From NCBI GenBank assembly GCA_045114235.1, contig JBGUKB010000117.1, positions 1 through 29,481 of the forward strand: a stretch of 29,481 bases of DNA, written 5' to 3'. The DNA is from UBA1732 sp045114235 (lineage in GTDB: Bacteria > Verrucomicrobiota > Lentisphaeria > Victivallales > UBA1829). Below the pieces are notes generated by a model. The model was not told the DNA's origin and made no database searches. It was given only the letters and a program-made list of their open reading frames with translations. Below are positions 8,252 through 15,686 of this stretch, one piece after another (position 1 is the first letter of the stretch; each line of letters opens with the position of its first letter). The position numbers and the translations under genes were made by a program.

Positions 8252-8356
8252 TGTGAGGTATCCTTTCTTGATTTTAATATAAGAATGGTCAAAAAAACGT
8301 GGGTGCGGACGGCGCAGGATCGAATGCCCCGCTCCGCCCTTGATGTTTGTCTATAT

Positions 8357-8384
8357 AAAATACAGTCTTTTCAGGGAAAAGCAA
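8357..8384 (-). promoter_or_regulatory. Candidate lemA promoter
   Basis: On the minus strand TTGCTT (8379-8384), a 16-base spacer and TATTTT (8357-8362) fit a sigma-70-type promoter. It would give a leader of about 100 nt before lemA. A second A/T-rich site nearer the gene (TATATT around 8277) has no matching -35 box. Confidence 0.5.
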
Positions 8385-8502
8385 GCCCTTTTCAGTCAAA
8401 AAAACGGATTTTCTTTCATGTTTTTTCCGTGTCGTTTTTCCCGTTGAATACGCGGTTTCCCGCCGCCGCATGCTTTTTGCGGACGGAATGAGGCGGGGCG
8501 GC

Positions 8503-8531
8503 TTGACAAAGCCTGTCGGAAGCGGTATATT
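8503..8531 (+). promoter_or_regulatory. Strong sigma-70-type promoter of the lipoprotein hydrolase gene
   Basis: A perfect TTGACA (8503-8508) is followed after exactly 17 bases by TATATT (8526-8531). The start site would be near 8538, leaving about 50 nt before the ATG at 8591. With the lemA promoter it makes 8252-8590 a divergent control region; I see no gene in that interval. Confidence 0.85.
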
Positions 8532-8590
8532 AGTCGAAGCAAAAAGATTTCATTTCATATCAACTTTTCCATCTTTTCAAGGAGTATTTC

Positions 8591-9490
8591 ATGCGCCATT
8601 CGTTCAAGCTCATCGGGTCCGCCGTCTGCCTCTCCGCCTCCGCCATGCTCGCCTCGTGCTGCTGCGGAGACGGCGGTTCCTGCGACCAGTACAACAAGCC
8701 CGTCAACACCTACGCGCCCGGACAGGAGCAACCCCTCTTCCCGCTGCTGCCGAACGGCGCATCGCAGCAGCAGAAGGACGACGCCATCTTCCGGAACACC
8801 CGCGTGACGGCGAAGACGTTCGACGCCGACGGCATCAAGATCAACTACTGCGAAGGGACGTACAACATGGACGCGCCCGGCAAGCCGACCGTGCTGGTCT
8901 TCCTGCACGGCGTGGGCGAACGCGGCAGCGACAACAAGTCGCAGCTGCGCTACGGCTTCGCCGAGATCGTCTCCTACATCCTCGCCCATAAGGACACAAA
9001 GGTCGTCCTGCTGGCGCCGCAGTGCCCCGCGAGCGAGGGCTGGGGCAACAACGTCCAGCGCGGCGGCGACGGCATCATCCGCCCGGAAAGCGTGTTCGCC
9101 AACCTGCCGAAGCTGGTCCGCGCGAAGATGAAGGAATTCGACGCCGATCCCGCGCGCATCTACGTGACCGGGTTCTCCATGGGCGGACACGGCACGGTCG
9201 AGCTCGCGGGCCGCAATCCCGACCTCTTCGCCGCGTGCGTGGCGATCTGCTGCGGCGGCACGCGCGAGGAGGCCGAACGCCTGAAGGACATGCCGATCGC
9301 GCTGTATCAGGGCGACTACGACGAGACCGTCCGCACCGAGCTCACGCGCGATTTCTTCAAGTTCCTGCAGGAGGCCGGCAACACGCAGTGCAGCTACCGC
9401 GAATATCCGCTGATCGCGCACAACGCCTGGGACGTCTGCTACAACGATTACGCCACGCTCGACTGGCTCTTCGCACAGAGGAAGAAGTAA
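8591..9490 (+). CDS. Lipoprotein alpha/beta-hydrolase (esterase / PHB depolymerase-like)
   Basis: A 299-residue secreted protein. It has a basic N-terminus, a hydrophobic stretch and a lipobox LASC with Cys23 as the lipidated residue. The next residues are cysteine- and glycine-rich. The hydrolase domain (about 75-297) has an oxyanion HG in FLHGVGERG (106-107), nucleophile Ser196 in GFSMGG, a likely acid among Asp242/Asp244 in YQGDYDETV, and His277 in LIAHNAW. The arrangement is that of the predicted peptidase/PHB-depolymerase-like and feruloyl-esterase-like group; the substrate is unknown. AAGGAG lies six bases before the ATG. The gene stands alone between a strong promoter and a terminator. 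Confidence 0.85.
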   Translation: MRHSFKLIGSAVCLSASAMLASCCCGDGGSCDQYNKPVNTYAPGQEQPLFPLLPNGASQQQKDDAIFRNTRVTAKTFDADGIKINYCEGTYNMDAPGKPTVLVFLHGVGERGSDNKSQLRYGFAEIVSYILAHKDTKVVLLAPQCPASEGWGNNVQRGGDGIIRPESVFANLPKLVRAKMKEFDADPARIYVTGFSMGGHGTVELAGRNPDLFAACVAICCGGTREEAERLKDMPIALYQGDYDETVRTELTRDFFKFLQEAGNTQCSYREYPLIAHNAWDVCYNDYATLDWLFAQRKK

Positions 9491-9536
9491 GGCATCTCCC
9501 CCCCTGAAAACGATCTTTTTTCTCCCCTATACAAAA

Positions 9537-9575
9537 CGCCTCCGGCTTCACGGAAAAGCCGGAGGCGCTGTTTTT
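9537..9575 (+). terminator. Terminator of the hydrolase gene, possibly bidirectional
   Basis: Perfect 12-base arms (9537-9548 and 9556-9567) enclose a seven-base loop, followed by CTGTTTTT on the plus strand. AAAA just before the left arm means it could also act on minus-strand transcripts. Confidence 0.88.
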
Positions 9576-9580
9576 ATGCA

Positions 9581-9616
9581 AAAGAAAAACCCGCTCCGGC
9601 GGAAACCGGAACGGGT
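9581..9616 (-). terminator. Terminator of the rpsB-tsf operon
   Basis: Eleven-base arms (9589-9599 and 9606-9616) pair on the minus strand with a single G-U wobble and a six-base loop, followed by TTTTTCTTT. It lies 30 bases past the tsf stop. Confidence 0.85.
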
Positions 9617-9645
9617 CGATGATTCAGAGAAACGGTCGGGAGTGA

Positions 9646-10449
9646 TTACTGACCGACGGCCCAGCGGGCGAAACGCTTGACGGTTGCCTTCGGGAAGAGC
9701 TTGCCGAAGGTGGTCTTGTTGTCAAGGATCCAGGGCTGGTTCACGAGGCAGATTTCGCCGTACCAGCTGTTGATCTTGCCGGCGACGATCTTCTCGATGA
9801 TGTTCTCGGGCTTGCCGCTCTCCTTGAGCTGGGCGGTGGCGATTTCCTTTTCGTGGGCGATCGCTTCGGCCGGGACTTCGGAGGAGTTGACGTACTGCGG
9901 GCTGGAGGCGCAGATCTGGAGGCAGGTGTTCTTGATGCCGGCTTCGTCGATTTCGCCGCCGATGTCGAGGAGGACGCCGATCTTTCCGTTGAAGTGGATG
10001 TAGTAGGCGATCTTCTGGTCGGTGGTGTAACGGAGGGCGCGGCGGATGATCATCTTCTCGCCGAACTTGGAGAACAGGGCGGCGAGCTCGGTCTCTTCGG
10101 ACTTCTGCGCGGCCTCGGTGACGTCGCCGTCGCCGGTGGTGTTCGCGAGGATCTTCTTCGCGGCGCCGTTGCCGTATTCGAGGAACTTCTCGTTGTTGGC
10201 GACAAAGTCGGTTTCGCAGCAGACTTCGAGCATGAGGGCCTGGTTGCCGTCGACGGCGACGAAGATCTTGCCTTCGGCGGTGGCGCGGTCGGCGCGGTGG
10301 GCGCTCTTGGCGATACCGGCCTTGCGGAGGATATCGACCGCGGCTTCGATGTCGCCGTTGGCTTCGATGAGGGCCTTCTTGCACTCGCCCATGCCTGCGT
10401 CGGTCTTGTCGCGCAGTTCCTTGACCATTTGCGGGGTGATAGCAGCCAT
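9646..10449 (-). CDS. tsf: Translation elongation factor Ts
   Basis: A 267-residue cytoplasmic protein, the nucleotide-exchange factor for EF-Tu. The N-terminal UBA-like module (about 1-50) reads MVKELRDKTDAGMGECKKAL. The EF-Tu-contacting motif CCETDFVANNEKF (77-89) is intact, with Asp81 and Phe82 as the residues that enter the EF-Tu GTPase domain. It is slightly shorter than the E. coli protein (283). The ribosome site GAGGAG is formed by the last codons of rpsB, and the ATG is two bases past the rpsB stop, so the two genes are tightly coupled as in most bacteria. Confidence 0.97.
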   Translation of the reverse strand: MAAITPQMVKELRDKTDAGMGECKKALIEANGDIEAAVDILRKAGIAKSAHRADRATAEGKIFVAVDGNQALMLEVCCETDFVANNEKFLEYGNGAAKKILANTTGDGDVTEAAQKSEETELAALFSKFGEKMIIRRALRYTTDQKIAYYIHFNGKIGVLLDIGGEIDEAGIKNTCLQICASSPQYVNSSEVPAEAIAHEKEIATAQLKESGKPENIIEKIVAGKINSWYGEICLVNQPWILDNKTTFGKLFPKATVKRFARWAVGQ

Positions 10450-10451
10450 GA

Positions 10452-11381
10452 TTATTTCTCCTCGGGTTTCACATCGGATTTCTTGAGAGCGGAGAGGTCT
10501 TTGACCTCCTTGGCGGGAGCCTTGCGGCGCGGGGCGGCCTTCTTCTCGCCGTCGGCGGAAGCGGCTTCCTTGCGGGCGGCGGGACGGCGGGACGGACGGC
10601 GCGCGGGACGCTCGTCGGCGGATTTCGCCTTATCGTCGGCGCCCTTCTTCTCGGCGCGTTCGGCGTCGGCCTTCGCCTTGTCTTCGGCGACTTTGACCTT
10701 GTAGAGCCCGAGGGCGTCGTTGATGGCGGCGACGAAGGTGTCCATGATGATCTTGATGGACTTCACGGCGTCGTCGTTGGCGGCGACCGGGTAGGCGATG
10801 TTTTCGGGATTGCCGTTCGTATCGACGATGGCGATGATCGGAATGCCGAGCTTCTGGGCTTCCTTCACCGCGGTGTCGTCGTGGCAGACGTCCACGACCA
10901 CGACCACGTCGGGCAGGCGCTTCATGTCGGCGATGCCGTCGAGGTTGCGGTGCAGCTTGACGCCCTGACGGGCCAGGCGGACGATCTCTTTCTTCTTCAG
11001 GTTGGAGTTCTCTTCGTCGTTCACGATGTCGTCGATCTCGCGCATCTTCTTCACGGACTTGCGGATCGTTTCGATGTTGGTGAGCGTGCCGCCCATCCAG
11101 CGTTCGGACATGAAGAACATTTCGGTTTCTTCCGCGGCGTTGCGGACGACCTGCTGCGCCTGGCGCTTCGTGCCGACGAACAGGATGCGGGATCCCTTCA
11201 TGACTTCACGCTGCAGGAAATTGCAGGCGTCGCCGATCTGGCGGATGGTTTTCGTGAGGTCGATGATCGAGATACCGTTCTTCGCCCCGTAGACGTAATC
11301 CTTCATCTTGGGGTTCCAGCGCTTCGTCTGATGCCCGAAATGGCACCCGGCTTCCAACAGGTCTTTGACAGAGATGGCCAT
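10452..11381 (-). CDS. rpsB: Small ribosomal subunit protein uS2 with long basic C-terminal tail
   Basis: A 309-residue protein from the ATG at 11379-11381, where the sequence MAISVKDLLEAGCHFGHQTK matches the family start; the open frame runs back to 11585 without family similarity and across the promoter. Residues 1-232 are the S2 core, with FVGTKRQAQ, RWMGGTLTN and LPDVVVVVD. Residues 233-309 are an added tail rich in Lys, Arg and Ala (25 of 77 are K/R), absent from E. coli S2 (about 241 residues) but similar in style to tails in some other phyla. S2 sits on the back of the 30S subunit and helps bind S1. It is the first gene of rpsB-tsf. Confidence 0.95.
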   Translation of the reverse strand: MAISVKDLLEAGCHFGHQTKRWNPKMKDYVYGAKNGISIIDLTKTIRQIGDACNFLQREVMKGSRILFVGTKRQAQQVVRNAAEETEMFFMSERWMGGTLTNIETIRKSVKKMREIDDIVNDEENSNLKKKEIVRLARQGVKLHRNLDGIADMKRLPDVVVVVDVCHDDTAVKEAQKLGIPIIAIVDTNGNPENIAYPVAANDDAVKSIKIIMDTFVAAINDALGLYKVKVAEDKAKADAERAEKKGADDKAKSADERPARRPSRRPAARKEAASADGEKKAAPRRKAPAKEVKDLSALKKSDVKPEEK

Positions 11382-11550
11382 TGTTCCATCCGCCTTTCTT
11401 CGTTCCGGCTCTTTTCCTCCGCGGTTGTTGTCGGTTGGCGCGGAGCAAGATACCTTCTTGTTCAGTTGTGCGCATCCGCCCGCGGGGTTGGTTTGGTACG
11501 GGGGAACCGGCATACGGCCGGCCCGGATGCGTTGAGAAAACGTAGCATAT

Positions 11551-11578
11551 AATATACACCCGGAAAAGGAAAATGCAA
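11551..11578 (-). promoter_or_regulatory. Promoter of rpsB-tsf
   Basis: On the minus strand TTGCAT (11573-11578), 16 bases, TATATT (11551-11556). The box sits in GTATATTATATGCT, a 14-base string also present at the rpsL promoter. The start would be near 11544, giving a leader of about 160 nt. The 11382-11700 interval has no gene: it holds this leader and promoter, then about 110 bases with no clear signal and no evident terminator for the gene ending at 11701. Confidence 0.7.
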
Positions 11579-11700
11579 GCGGCAACCATATCTTTTATAT
11601 AAGAAAGCCGGAAGATGAGGGAAGACGGGCCGCAAAGGCGGGAGACGGTCCGGGCAAACAGGCGGATGTGCCGACATCAGGATAGAAATGCACAGCCCCG

Positions 11701-14049
11701 TTATCTGTCGTCTTCCACGCCGGACAGCGTGATGCGCGGCAGGCAACCGTGCGTTTCCAGGTACAGGAACTTCGGGCCGTCCGCGACCGGGTCGAGCCAG
11801 ACGGCTTTCTTCGCGAGGTCGGCGGCGGATTCCTTCCGTCCGAGCGCGAGCTCATTTCTGCCGAGCGCGCTGATGCGGACTGCCTCAAGCTTCGCCTCCG
11901 GCGTGATCACCTTGAAGACGGTATAGACGCGGTTGATGCTCTCCAGCCCGCGCGGGACGTCGAGCCGGTAGAACCAGTGCAGGCTGTCCGGGTCGGAGAT
12001 CATCAGGTTGACGATGGAATCCGGCTTGATCTCGTTCGCTCCGGCGATGTAGCGGTTCGAGTAGATCGAATAGGTGAAGCACGCGCCCTTGTTGTAGACC
12101 ACATAGTCCGCGCCGTATTCGGCGCAGTATTTGGCGAGGTCGAGCTCGGAACCGTGGAACATCGCGTTCAGGTATTTCTCCGTGGCGTCGCGGATGCGCT
12201 TCATGCCGAACTGCGGATTCATGACGAGCCCGGTCCCCGCGTACGCCTTCAGCATCGGCCCGACCGTGAAGTTCGCCGCCACGCCCTTGCCCGCCACGGC
12301 GTCCTTGTGCTGGCGGAACCACAGGATCAGCATGGCGGTCTCCCGGAATGCGACGTCGCCCGTATACCGGCGCGGCGTGCCGACGGACACGATCGTCTCC
12401 CAGAAGAGAATGAATGCGAAAACGCCGAGAAGCGCGCGTCGGAGGAATTTGAGCAGACGCGGACGGTCGAAGATGACTGTGCAGGCCTCGGCGGGATCGA
12501 CTTTCCACGGGGCGTGCCGGAACGCCCGCAGATACGTATAAACGAGCATCGGCAGGGAGACGCAGAGGAAGAGGATCACGAATTCATGGTAGCGCACGAT
12601 GTAGATGAACCCAATGATGAACCCGACCGTGAAGATGTTCGGCAGGAATGTCCGTGACAATGTCTTCATGAACTCGGCACGTGGTATTCGGAACAATGTC
12701 AATCCGAGCAGCAGCGCGGCGTACAGCGCCAGCGTGACCGGGAGAAGTCCGAACAGGAACCGGAAGAGGCCGAACTGGAGCCTGCGCCCGAAAATGAGGC
12801 TCGGGAAGAACGACGAGGCGAGTTCCCAGGTGGCGGAGTGCATGGAGGGCGTCCACATGATGCGGGCGTCGTAGTTCAGCAGCAGGGCGTTCGCGGGCTT
12901 TACGTTGTTGAACTTGATCTTCGCCTTCATCGCCTCGGAGAAATGGCTGTAGTTCGAGGCGTATTCCGGGGTGTTGCCGAACTGCGCCCAGTTCACGTAC
13001 AGCGCCGCCGCCAGGACCGGCACGGCAAGGCGCAGCGCGAGCTTGCGTCCGCCCTTCAGATTCAGGCGGCGGGACACGCCCTGGAGCGCATAGCAGCAGA
13101 AGAGCGTCGGCAACGCCACCCACAGGATCGGCGCATGGATCAGGCCGTAGGTGATGTTGAACGGCACGACGAGGGCATTCAGCAGCACGGCGGCGGCGAT
13201 CGCGATCCATGTGTACAGCAGGCCGCGCCGCATCCGGTATCCGCAGACCGCCCGGAGCACCTCGATCAGAGCCCACGCGGAGAAGATCATCTGGCACAGG
13301 TCCCACGCGATGAACGCCAGGAACACCACGGCGAAAATGACCGGCATCTTCCACCAGCGCGCCCGGCTGTTGCACCATGCCGCCAGCACGAACGCCATCG
13401 TGATCAGCGGGATGCAGAATTCGCCGCGCACCAGGTCCTGCCCCGTGGAACGCGCGATCGCCGACAGCGCCACGGCGTGCAGGAATCCGCCGCAAAACGC
13501 CAGTTTGCGCGGGCATTTCAGCAGCAGGAGCCACAGGAAGATCAGCGCGGACGTGAGCGACGCCCACAATCGTATCTGCATGCTCATCCACTGCGCCATG
13601 TACGGATGGTCCTGGAACAGCTTTTCGCGCGGGGAAGCCTCCGGATCGGGTGCGATCTTCTGTTTCAGCCGCCAGCCCCAGCCGAGGAACCACTCCAGCG
13701 CCATGTTCATCTGCGCGTAGGGCGGGATGTCCTCCATGTGCTTCAGCGTCTCGTCGCGTTCCGGCACACCCTTCCCCTCGGCGATGTCCTGCGAATAGGA
13801 ATACATCATAGCGCTCTCGATGGTAAACGGCGAGAAATTGTTGTGGCGGAGCGGCAGGAAACGCTCGAAGAACGACGGGCGGACCTGTTCCTTCTGCGGG
13901 ACCTCGCGGATGATATCGTTCAGCATCAGCACGGAGGTGTTGTAGTGGTATGTGCGGAACGAGAACGCGGTCAGGAGGATGACGAGGAAAAGGAAGGCGT
14001 TCCAAAGGCGCCGGTGTCCGGCTATGAACGAAGTAAGGTTGTTTTTCAT
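11701..14049 (-). CDS. Polytopic membrane protein, STT3/GT-C glycosyltransferase-like
   Basis: A 782-residue protein with about 12-14 predicted membrane helices (first about 17-31, last about 536-556). It then has a soluble domain of about 225 residues. An early extracytoplasmic loop holds an aspartate (MLNDII, Asp45), as in GT-C enzymes. The soluble part resembles that of oligosaccharyltransferase STT3: AMLILWFRQHKD, TGLVMNPQFGM, then GADYVVYN, but the WWDYG signature is not recognisable. Residues about 722-765 look like a TPR-type helix pair. Transfer of a lipid-linked sugar is plausible but unproven, and no flippase or other glycosyltransferase is nearby. Its ATG overlaps the rpoN stop by ATGA, so translation is probably coupled. 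An unrelated large membrane protein is the alternative. Confidence 0.55.
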   Translation of the reverse strand: MKNNLTSFIAGHRRLWNAFLFLVILLTAFSFRTYHYNTSVLMLNDIIREVPQKEQVRPSFFERFLPLRHNNFSPFTIESAMMYSYSQDIAEGKGVPERDETLKHMEDIPPYAQMNMALEWFLGWGWRLKQKIAPDPEASPREKLFQDHPYMAQWMSMQIRLWASLTSALIFLWLLLLKCPRKLAFCGGFLHAVALSAIARSTGQDLVRGEFCIPLITMAFVLAAWCNSRARWWKMPVIFAVVFLAFIAWDLCQMIFSAWALIEVLRAVCGYRMRRGLLYTWIAIAAAVLLNALVVPFNITYGLIHAPILWVALPTLFCCYALQGVSRRLNLKGGRKLALRLAVPVLAAALYVNWAQFGNTPEYASNYSHFSEAMKAKIKFNNVKPANALLLNYDARIMWTPSMHSATWELASSFFPSLIFGRRLQFGLFRFLFGLLPVTLALYAALLLGLTLFRIPRAEFMKTLSRTFLPNIFTVGFIIGFIYIVRYHEFVILFLCVSLPMLVYTYLRAFRHAPWKVDPAEACTVIFDRPRLLKFLRRALLGVFAFILFWETIVSVGTPRRYTGDVAFRETAMLILWFRQHKDAVAGKGVAANFTVGPMLKAYAGTGLVMNPQFGMKRIRDATEKYLNAMFHGSELDLAKYCAEYGADYVVYNKGACFTYSIYSNRYIAGANEIKPDSIVNLMISDPDSLHWFYRLDVPRGLESINRVYTVFKVITPEAKLEAVRISALGRNELALGRKESAADLAKKAVWLDPVADGPKFLYLETHGCLPRITLSGVEDDR

Positions 14050-15512
14050 GTGTACTGTTTCCTTCCCTGCGAAGAGGGGATGCCGAGTTCCTCGCGGTAT
14101 TTTGCCACGGTGCGGCGGGCGACGTCGAGCCCCTTCTTCTTGAGGTCCTCCGCGATCTTTTGGTCGGAGAGCGGATGGGTGGGATTCTCGTTTTTGACGG
14201 CCTCGCGGATGTACTCCTTGACCGCCGAGCTGGAGACGTCCTCGCCCTCGGTGTTCTGGTAGCCGCCGGTGAAGAAATCGCGGAACTTGAACGTGCCAGC
14301 GGGCGTTGCCATGTATTTGTTCGCGATGGCGCGGCTGACGGTGGTCTCGTGAACGCCGAGACGGTCCGCCACGTCGCGCATCGTCATGGGACGCAGATAC
14401 TCCGGCCCCTTGTCGAAGAAATCGTGCTGCTGGTCCGCGATGACGCGGGCGATGCGGACGATGGTGCTTTCCCGGTCGGCGAGCGCCTTGCGGATCTCCA
14501 TAAGGCTTTTCAAATTCTTCAGGATGTAGTCGCGGGTCTCCCGGTCGGTCAGCGGGTCGTCGAGCATCTTCATGTAGCGGTTCGGGATCAGGAACTTCGG
14601 CTCGTATTCGCGGTTCGGGCGCACGGTGTATTCGTCGCCGTTCCGTTCGACCGTGACCTCGACGGGGCAGTATTCGGTGCGGGATTGCGCAAGGGAGGCG
14701 GCGGGCCGCGGGTCGCAGGTGCGGCGGAGTTCTTCCGCCATGTCCTTCACGTCCTGCACGGTCACGCCCATCTCCTTCGCGATCTTCGGGAGGCGGTTGT
14801 GCTCCAGGTCATCCAGGTGCCGGGTCACAAACTCGGCCATCCGGTCCGTCTTCTTTCCGGCGCGTTCGAGCTGGATCAGCAGGCATTCCGGCAGGGAGCT
14901 CGCGCCGATTCCGGGCGGGTCGAACGTCTGAACGAGCCGGAGCGCGGCTTCGGCGGTCTCCAGCGAACACGGCACGGACTGCGCGATCTCGGCGGGGACG
15001 CTGCGGAAAAAGCCGTCGTCGTCTATGTTGCCGATGACCTCCTCGGCGGCGCGGCGCACCTCGGGCGGGCACTCCTCGGTGCCGAGCTGCTCCATCAGGA
15101 TTTCCTGAAGCGAGACTTCCTGCGCCACGGAGTTGAACATGTATTCGCGGCGTTTCTCCGCCTCGCTGTCCGGCGCGTCTTCGCCGTCCTCCTGCCGGAC
15201 GGCCGCCCAGTCGTCGTCGCCCTCCAGGATGCGCGTCAGCTCCTCGTCGTAGTCCAGACGGTTTTCGTCCAGGTTTTCGACCGGGGCGTCGTCCCGGACC
15301 GGGGCGTCGTCGGGTTTCAGGTCCGGTTCGTCCTCGTAGTCGGCGTCGTCCTCCGTCGTGATCAGGGGATTCTCCGCCAGGACGTCCGCGAACGAGCCGG
15401 ACAGCTCCATGAGCGGCGCCTGAAGCGCCTTCAGCGCCTGAAGGTGCTGAGGCGAAAGGATGTGCGTCTGTTCCAGACTTTGACTGGCGCCCTGGGCGAG
15501 GTTTTGGTCCAT
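14046..15512 (-). CDS. rpoN: RNA polymerase sigma-54 factor
   Basis: A 488-residue sigma-54. Region I (about 1-50) has the Leu/Gln pattern SLEQTHILSPQHLQALKAL that binds enhancer activators. Residues about 52-130 are a strongly acidic region II. The core-binding domain follows, with EQLGTEECP, IDDDGFF and FDPPGIGASSLPECLLIQL. A helix-turn-helix reads MRDVADRLGVHETTVSRAI, and the C-terminal RpoN box is ARRTVAKYREELGIPSS (about 465-481). It directs transcription from -24/-12 promoters with bEBP ATPases, none of which is in this window. The usual partners hpf, ptsN or lptB are absent; instead it is coupled to the STT3-like gene. A promoter lies 35-63 bases upstream. Confidence 0.97.
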   Translation of the reverse strand: MDQNLAQGASQSLEQTHILSPQHLQALKALQAPLMELSGSFADVLAENPLITTEDDADYEDEPDLKPDDAPVRDDAPVENLDENRLDYDEELTRILEGDDDWAAVRQEDGEDAPDSEAEKRREYMFNSVAQEVSLQEILMEQLGTEECPPEVRRAAEEVIGNIDDDGFFRSVPAEIAQSVPCSLETAEAALRLVQTFDPPGIGASSLPECLLIQLERAGKKTDRMAEFVTRHLDDLEHNRLPKIAKEMGVTVQDVKDMAEELRRTCDPRPAASLAQSRTEYCPVEVTVERNGDEYTVRPNREYEPKFLIPNRYMKMLDDPLTDRETRDYILKNLKSLMEIRKALADRESTIVRIARVIADQQHDFFDKGPEYLRPMTMRDVADRLGVHETTVSRAIANKYMATPAGTFKFRDFFTGGYQNTEGEDVSSSAVKEYIREAVKNENPTHPLSDQKIAEDLKKKGLDVARRTVAKYREELGIPSSQGRKQYT

Positions 15513-15546
15513 TATGTTTCCCGTGATTGAATTATGATAACTTCAT

Positions 15547-15575
15547 ACTATACCCCCGAAAACCCCTTTTTTCAA
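15547..15575 (-). promoter_or_regulatory. Promoter of rpoN
   Basis: On the minus strand TTGAAA (15570-15575), 17 bases, TATAGT (15547-15552). The expected start is about 30 nt before the rpoN ATG. It is divergent from the valS promoter within the 174-base gap. Confidence 0.65.
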
Positions 15576-15605
15576 AAAAAAGACGCCTCTTTTCGTATTA
15601 TTTTA

Positions 15606-15634
15606 TGGGAAAATGTCTGAAACCGTGCTATATT
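15606..15634 (+). promoter_or_regulatory. Candidate valS promoter
   Basis: TATATT (15629-15634) in GCTATATTATG looks like the -10 boxes of other genes here, but the matching -35 position (TGGGAA, 15606-15611) is poor. An alternative TTGACT-17-GATACT pair (15640-15668) would leave almost no leader before the ribosome site at about 15671, so it is less likely. Confidence 0.4.
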
Positions 15635-15686
15635 ATGTGTTGACTTTTTATTTTGAATCAACGATACTACTCAGGAGACCGTCATC

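Noticed and set aside
11341..11356. TGGCAC-N5-TTCC, similar to a sigma-54 promoter
   Set aside because: It lies in the rpsB coding region, lacks the required GC of the -12 element, and is not upstream of any gene in that direction.
11382..11585. In-frame N-terminal extension of rpsB
   Set aside because: The S2 family start and ribosome site are at 11381, and the extension crosses the promoter and lacks similarity to S2.
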